Assembly (NCBI GenBank): GCA_945869265.1 | Contig: CAMBOI010000013.1 | Location: forward strand, 1-64,000 | Direction of reading: 5' to 3' | Length of the DNA: 64,000 bases | Origin: an uncultured Prevotella sp. | Lineage (GTDB): Bacteria > Bacteroidota > Bacteroidia > Bacteroidales > Bacteroidaceae | In this document: piece after piece, positions 59,714 through 64,000 of the stretch | How positions within the stretch are numbered: the stretch's first letter is position 1 | How the letters are laid out: each line of letters starts with the position of its first letter | Translations under genes and position numbers: made by a program | Notes under the pieces: model-generated | The model's database searches: none | What the model saw: only the letters and a program-made list of their open reading frames with translations | Told to the model about the DNA's origin: nothing

Positions 59714-61768
59714 TTACTTAATCAGTTCTATTGATCGTTTGAGGAACTTGTCGAGGGCAGCTCCCTTGAGCATGCCGTTCTGAAGCAAGGCAAGGTCGAT
59801 GAGCTGATGAACTATACTATTGCCTTTTGCATAGTTGGCGAATATCTCGCGTTTCTTGTTCTTCTCTTCCTCCAAGGTCTTCTCGGTGTTCTTCACGTCG
59901 TCCTTCTCCTCTTGGGTGATTTCCTCGGGTTTCTTCTTGTCCTGTGACTGGCGGAGTGCAGCAAGACGAGCCTCCTGTCCTTTGATTTCACTCTCAATAG
60001 GTTTGAGGGCATCGGCAGTGTTGCTCTCGCAGTCGTCGAGCACCTTCTTGATGAGAGGGTGGTCGGAGTTGAGCACGAGGTTGTATGAGTCGGGCATCTG
60101 GGCATAGAAGCTCATGCCAGCCTGCAGACGGCTCATGTCCTTCATGCGTCGCATATACTCGCTCTGAGTGATAACCACAGGTTGAGCCTGTTCGCCCATT
60201 GGCTCCACATCCACATAGATTTCAGCCTTGTCCAACTTAGGCAACTGGGTGGTGAACACGGTTGAGAGATGCTCCTTCTTGTCAGCCTCCAGACTTTCCT
60301 TCTTGGCATCCTCCTTCACGATGATACGCTCGATGATGTCGCTATCCACACGTGTGAAATGGCTCTTCTCGAGTTTCTGCTCCAGCATTGATGCTGTAGG
60401 CACGTCGAGTTCGCCGTCCATAAGCAGCACACTGTATCCCTTAGCCTTGGCTGTCTCGATGTAGCTGTACTGCTCCTCCTTGTTAGTGGAATACAAATAT
60501 ATGAGGTTGCCGTCCTTGTCGGTCTGGTTGTCCTTGATGAGAGTGCGATATTCGTCGAATGTGAAGTATTTGCCCTCAGTGTCTTTCATCAGTGCGAAGT
60601 CCTTGGCGCGATCGTAGAACGACTCCTCGCTCAACATTCCGTAATTAATGAAGATCTTGAGGTCGTCCCATTTCTCTTCAAATCCCTTGCGGTCTTCCTT
60701 GAAGATGCTCTGCAGACGGTCGCTCACCTTCTTGGTGATATATGTGGCAATCTTCTTCACGTCGCGGTCGCTCTGCAGATACGAACGGCTCACGTTCAAT
60801 GGGATATCCGGTGAGTCGATCACTCCGTGGAGCAGTGTGAGGAAGTCGGGCACAATGCCTTCCACCTGGTCGGTGACGAATACCTGATTGCAATAGAGCT
60901 GAATCTTGTTGCGCTGTAGTTCGATGTTCGACTTGATACGTGGGAAGTAGAGGATACCCGTAAGGTTGAACGGATAGTCAACGTTGAGGTGTATCCAGAA
61001 CAATGGTTCGTCCTGCATAGGATAGAGCGTGCGGTAGAACGATTTGTAGTCCTCGTCCTTCAGTGTGCTTGGAGTCTTTGTCCACAGGGGCTCCACATTA
61101 TTTATTATATTGTCCTCGTCGGTCTCCACGTCCTTGCCGTCCTTCCATTCGGTCTTCTTGCCGAATGCCACCGGCACAGGCATAAACTTGCAATATTTGT
61201 TGAGCAAGCCTTGGATAGTGTTCTTCTCAAGGAACTCCTTGCAGTCGTCGTCGATGTGCAGCACGATGTCAGTTCCGCGGCTCTCTCTTTCGGCATCGTC
61301 AATCTCGTATGCCGGTGAACCGTCACAACTCCATTTCACAGCCTTTGCTCCATCCTTGTAGCTCTTGGTGATGATATCTACCTTTTTGCTCACCATAAAT
61401 GAAGAGTAGAAACCAAGTCCGAAGTGACCAATGATATTATTGGCATTGTCCTTGTATTTCTCCAAGAAGTCGTTGACGCCCGAGAATGCTATCTGATTGA
61501 TATACTTGTCGATTTCCTCTTCGGTCATACCGATACCGCGGTCGCTGATAGTGAGTGTACCATCCTTTTCATCAAGGCTCACTCTTACTGTCAGGTCGCC
61601 CAGTTCGCCCTTGAAGTCACCCTTTTCAGCGAGAGTCTTCATCTTCTGCGATGCGTCAACTGCATTTGATACCATCTCGCGCAGGAAAATCTCATGATCA
61701 GAATACAAGAACTTTTTGATTACGGGGAATATGTTCTCAGTAGTAACCCCGATGTTACCTTTTTGCAT
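59714..61768 (-). CDS. htpG: Molecular chaperone HtpG (Hsp90)
   Basis: A 684-residue cytosolic Hsp90. The N-terminal GHKL ATPase has LREMVSNAVDASQK, ISDRGIGMTEEEIDKYI and GHFGLGFYSSFMVS. The middle domain (WIHLNVDYPFNLTGILYFPR, FVTDQVEGIVPDFL, GVIDSPDIPLNVSRSYLQ) has the conserved catalytic Arg. A C-terminal dimerization domain completes it. It contains a charged insertion (DKKKPEEITQEEKDDVKNTE) in the C-terminal part. Length slightly exceeds E. coli HtpG. The upstream region has a sigma54-like element rather than a good TAnnTTTG box. Confidence 0.96.
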   Translation of the reverse strand: MQKGNIGVTTENIFPVIKKFLYSDHEIFLREMVSNAVDASQKMKTLAEKGDFKGELGDLTVRVSLDEKDGTLTISDRGIGMTEEEIDKYINQIAFSGVNDFLEKYKDNANNIIGHFGLGFYSSFMVSKKVDIITKSYKDGAKAVKWSCDGSPAYEIDDAERESRGTDIVLHIDDDCKEFLEKNTIQGLLNKYCKFMPVPVAFGKKTEWKDGKDVETDEDNIINNVEPLWTKTPSTLKDEDYKSFYRTLYPMQDEPLFWIHLNVDYPFNLTGILYFPRIKSNIELQRNKIQLYCNQVFVTDQVEGIVPDFLTLLHGVIDSPDIPLNVSRSYLQSDRDVKKIATYITKKVSDRLQSIFKEDRKGFEEKWDDLKIFINYGMLSEESFYDRAKDFALMKDTEGKYFTFDEYRTLIKDNQTDKDGNLIYLYSTNKEEQYSYIETAKAKGYSVLLMDGELDVPTASMLEQKLEKSHFTRVDSDIIERIIVKEDAKKESLEADKKEHLSTVFTTQLPKLDKAEIYVDVEPMGEQAQPVVITQSEYMRRMKDMSRLQAGMSFYAQMPDSYNLVLNSDHPLIKKVLDDCESNTADALKPIESEIKGQEARLAALRQSQDKKKPEEITQEEKDDVKNTEKTLEEEKNKKREIFANYAKGNSIVHQLIDLALLQNGMLKGAALDKFLKRSIELIK

Positions 61769-61833
61769 ATCTATTCTTTTTTTATTATATTATTTTCTTG
61801 TTTGTGGCTATTTAGCCTTCAAGAAATCCGTCG

Positions 61834-61848
61834 GCAAAAGGTGTGCCA
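61834..61848 (-). promoter_or_regulatory. Sigma54-like -24/-12 element upstream of htpG
   Basis: On the minus strand TGGCAC, five bases, TTGC, as in the sigma54 consensus TGGCACNNNNNTTGCW except the last base (C). It lies 66 nt upstream of the htpG ATG. A chance match is possible. Confidence 0.35.
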
Positions 61849-61927
61849 AGAAGTCATGTTTTTGCATATTTTCTTATGTATTCTGCCATTTTGTCAGATA
61901 ATAAGTCTTTGTGTCTCCATGTTTTAA

Positions 61928-62506
61928 TTACAGTTTGAGGTATTCATAGGTATTTCCCACGATAGAAAGATACCTCTCGAAGTCTTCCCGCTTTATCACT
62001 ACCGTGCCTCGGCAGTCGTTGGGATGAAAGGATAGGGTAGTGGCATTGCGCAACTCGTCGTCGAGGAAGAGATGGACATGGTTCTCCGTGTCGTTGATAA
62101 GTCCGAATGGAGATACACTTCCCGGTTCCAATCCCAAGTATCTCATCATTCTCTCGGGTGATGCAAACGAGAGTTTGCCGCACGAGGGTAGGCCTTGTGA
62201 AATGAGTGATTCCTTGAGTCTGTGCTCTAAGTTATGAATGTCGAGGTCGTGGTCGCAGTGGAAACACACGAGATAATGCCTGTTTCCCTTATGGTTGCGG
62301 AAGAACAGGTTCTTGCAGTGCACACTGCCGTCGTCCTTCCACCATTGCTTGGCCTCCTCGATGGTTTTGCCCTCGGGGTGGTTATAGCAAGTGAAAGGAA
62401 TCCCATGCTTCTCAAGATAGGCGAGCACCGCCTCCTGCCTCTCGCTTATTACTGCTTCCTCCTTCTCGCCTATTGGCGTTGTTGTTTGTTCTGATATTTT
62501 TTCCAT
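61928..62506 (-). CDS. ProX/YbaK-family aminoacyl-tRNA deacylase
   Basis: A 192-residue cytosolic editing-domain protein that hydrolyses mischarged tRNA (for example Ala-tRNAPro) in trans. An N-terminal acidic tail of about 20 residues is unusual. The domain includes YLEKHGIPFTCYNHPEGKTI, KNLFFRNHKGNRHYLVCFHC, GKLSFASPERMMRYLGLEPG, SVSPFGLINDTENHVHLFLD and SFHPNDCRGTVVI, all typical of ProX/PrdX. It begins 2 nt after the fluoride-channel gene. Confidence 0.92.
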   Translation of the reverse strand: MEKISEQTTTPIGEKEEAVISERQEAVLAYLEKHGIPFTCYNHPEGKTIEEAKQWWKDDGSVHCKNLFFRNHKGNRHYLVCFHCDHDLDIHNLEHRLKESLISQGLPSCGKLSFASPERMMRYLGLEPGSVSPFGLINDTENHVHLFLDDELRNATTLSFHPNDCRGTVVIKREDFERYLSIVGNTYEYLKL

Positions 62507-62508
62507 TT

Positions 62509-62898
62509 TTATGATAATGTTTCTGCAATTTTATAACCCACAACAAGTGCAGCCATTCCAAGAGCGAGGCTTGCCAAGGTGTAGATGGCGAGCATCAGCA
62601 GGTGGTCCTTGCCAAGCAGGTAGTTCTCGTTCATGAATGTGGAGAAGGTGGTGAAACCTCCGCAGAATCCCGTGACGAGCACCAACTTCCACTGTGCAGG
62701 CAGATGGCCTGATGCCGCTATGCCCGTAAACAATCCGATGAGCAGGCATCCTAAGACATTCACGGCAAATGTCGCCCATGGAAACGAACCGTAAGCCACT
62801 GCTGTCGGACCGGTAAGCCTTTCGTGCAGCAATGCCACCAAATATCTCATTCCGCCTCCGAAGAAGCTTCCAATACAAACCAATAAAAGTTCTTTCAT
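62509..62898 (-). CDS. crcB: Fluoride channel Fluc/CrcB
   Basis: A 129-residue inner-membrane protein of four helices that assembles as a dual-topology dimer to export fluoride. Signature segments: GSFFGGGMRYLVALL near the N-terminus, PWATFAVNVLGCLLIGLFTG with the conserved Asn, and TGFCGGFTTFSTFMNENYLL with the Phe box. Single copy, as expected for the homodimeric form. No fluoride riboswitch is evident within the operon. Confidence 0.95.
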   Translation of the reverse strand: MKELLLVCIGSFFGGGMRYLVALLHERLTGPTAVAYGSFPWATFAVNVLGCLLIGLFTGIAASGHLPAQWKLVLVTGFCGGFTTFSTFMNENYLLGKDHLLMLAIYTLASLALGMAALVVGYKIAETLS

Positions 62899-62910
62899 CT
62901 TATATCTGAA

Positions 62911-64000
62911 TTATTTAATCATTATTGACTTTATTACTGTAGCTGAGGAACCTGTACTTCCCGTGTGTTGGAGATGGAAACCACCGAAAGTATTGGGTGA
63001 TGGCATCTTCGCCGTGAGGGTATGGGTGACATCGGGGAAATTGGAGTTGGACACCTTGGCAGTTATAGTATCTCCACGTGCGGACATCTCCACACGGCAT
63101 CCTCGCCTGTAGATGTCGCATCGTTCGGGAGTGGAAATCTTGCGAATGTCGCCATTGATGTATTCCACGAGGCATACCTCCACGGCATGATCGTAGTCGG
63201 GGGTGCGTACAAAGCGTATGCCATAGCCAGTCAGAGTGTGTGTGTCGAACTTGATGCAGATGTCAAGATACTGCCCGGTGGCAGATCCGAATCCTTGTCC
63301 AGCCGACTTGCATGGGTCGAGGGTTACGATACATTCCTGGTTGCCTACTTTAGCAGTCTCATCCTTAGGGGTAAACATCATTCTTGCCCCTTTCTGCAAC
63401 TGCACCATTCCCCACGAACCTTCAGCTCCATCCACTCCCTCGGCATATCCCCAAGAGGGGCGGGTGTTGTCAGCCTGCCAGTCGTAGTCCATTGTGTCCT
63501 TGGGCTTATGGCAATCCAATGTCCATCCTCCGGGGATGATGTCTGTCTGTATTTGCATGGCAAAGGGTGGCAACTGCAATGGCAGGGGTTCAGTGGGAGT
63601 GGGCAGGACAAGGGGCTTGCCGTTGAGAGTGCAGTTCTTCATCGAGCATAGATGTCGAGGGTCGGGACGTTTGCACCATTCTATCTTCAATGTGGGGTCG
63701 TCGCTTGTCCATCGGCAGTTCTCCAATGTTACGGGCCCGCTTACCTTGTTAATATATTGTATGCCGGTGGTCTTGCTATGAATATCGCAGTCGCGGAATA
63801 CAGCTCCCGTCTCATGGTCGGTGGTATAGAACGGTTTGCTGCTGAACAGAGTAAACCGGCATTTGTTATATACTCCGGTACCGCACAAGGCATCGTCGGT
63901 ACATTCGAAATAGCAGTTGTTGAATACCGTATGTTTTGCCCCAACGAATGGGCAGAGGTTAAGTCGTGATATGAATCGGCAGTTGTCAAGCCTGTAGTTG
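62911..64000 (-). CDS. Secreted parallel beta-helix protein, 5' end cut by window edge
   Basis: The frame enters from the right edge (363 codons visible). The first part has beta-helix turns of the form NCRFISRLNLCPF, FNNCYFECTDDALC, YNKCRFTLFSSKPF and LENCRWTSDD, as in right-handed parallel beta-helix or pectate-lyase-like proteins. After about residue 160 a beta-sandwich-like module follows (WGMVQLQKGARMMFTPKDET, QYLDICIKFDTHTLTGYGIR). It ends GSSATVIKSIMIK. Catalytic residues cannot be judged from the visible part. Likely a polysaccharide-active or binding protein. A TTG at 63888 is not the true start. It precedes crcB by 12 nt. Confidence 0.7.
   Translation of the reverse strand, partial: NYRLDNCRFISRLNLCPFVGAKHTVFNNCYFECTDDALCGTGVYNKCRFTLFSSKPFYTTDHETGAVFRDCDIHSKTTGIQYINKVSGPVTLENCRWTSDDPTLKIEWCKRPDPRHLCSMKNCTLNGKPLVLPTPTEPLPLQLPPFAMQIQTDIIPGGWTLDCHKPKDTMDYDWQADNTRPSWGYAEGVDGAEGSWGMVQLQKGARMMFTPKDETAKVGNQECIVTLDPCKSAGQGFGSATGQYLDICIKFDTHTLTGYGIRFVRTPDYDHAVEVCLVEYINGDIRKISTPERCDIYRRGCRVEMSARGDTITAKVSNSNFPDVTHTLTAKMPSPNTFGGFHLQHTGSTGSSATVIKSIMIK

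Noticed and set aside
62911..63888. Beta-helix gene starting at TTG 63888
   Set aside because: The same frame continues with beta-helix turns to the window edge, so 63888 is internal and the gene is truncated at 5'.
1..64000. tRNA, rRNA, transposase, integrase or phage genes
   Set aside because: I looked for cloverleaf-like T-arms, rRNA conserved segments and DDE/tyrosine-recombinase motifs on both strands and saw none.

Overview
The window looks like the chromosome of a gut-type Bacteroidales bacterium, most likely Prevotella/Segatella. The evidence is the recurring Bacteroidetes promoter (TTTG or TTG about 19-20 nt upstream of TAnnTTTG), no strong Shine-Dalgarno sequences, lipoproteins with short lipoboxes, DUF5686, DUF4230 and DUF4738 proteins, a capsule-assembly Wzi porin, BACON-GH5 enzymes and hybrid sensor/AraC regulators. 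I see no rRNA, tRNA, CRISPR array or insertion sequence. Both edges cut genes.

Layout. 1-2.3 kb: edge-truncated fucose/arabinose-isomerase-family enzyme and a Cof-type HAD phosphatase. 2.4-7.9 kb: a GSGD-repeat GIN lipoprotein, then an operon of nucleotidyltransferase, CDP-alcohol phosphotransferase, DUF5686 outer-membrane protein and LuxR-type response regulator. 8.1-24.2 kb: a polysaccharide utilization region with LacI regulator, SusC-fragment fusion, BACON-GH5 endoglucanase, a SusR-like regulator lacking kinase modules, GH31, lrgAB, GH2 and GH3. The GH5/GH31/GH2/GH3 set is what xyloglucan breakdown needs, but the SusC/SusD importer is absent and only a SusC N-terminus fused to an unrelated tail remains.

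24.3-33.8 kb: the most unusual unit, one tightly packed minus-strand operon. In transcription order it encodes a DUF4738 lipoprotein, a 38-residue double-glycine peptide (below usual gene-calling size), an NHLP-type HlyD adaptor, a C39-peptidase ABC transporter, a second NHLP-type ABC transporter, an NMT1/THI5-like binding protein, a sensor PP2C (SpoIIE) phosphatase, an RsbW-like kinase and a STAS antagonist. It appears to join peptide export with ligand sensing and partner switching.

34-49.5 kb: mostly housekeeping and envelope genes: an esterase/HAD fusion, two DUF4230 proteins, an amino-acid symporter, a degenerate sensor kinase, TrmO, a HAD, Bcp, a sugar-1-phosphate transferase, Wzi, an Arg-rich secreted protein, a histidine phosphatase, DUF308, Udk, an EEP nuclease, L31, GPx and TrxB. 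49.5-64 kb: a HAD gene with a long leader, a hybrid kinase/AraC regulator overlapping a Na+/solute symporter tail to tail, Mfd carrying two repeat-derived insertions, a dolichyl-phosphate-mannose-synthase-like GT2, a small secreted protein, Mrp, HtpG, ProX, a fluoride channel and an edge-truncated beta-helix protein.

Two recurring non-coding themes: AT-rich 7-nt tandem repeats (ATTAGGA) that supply the terminal Ile-Arg-Asn-stop codons of several genes, and a 33-nt repeat placed exactly at two stop codons.
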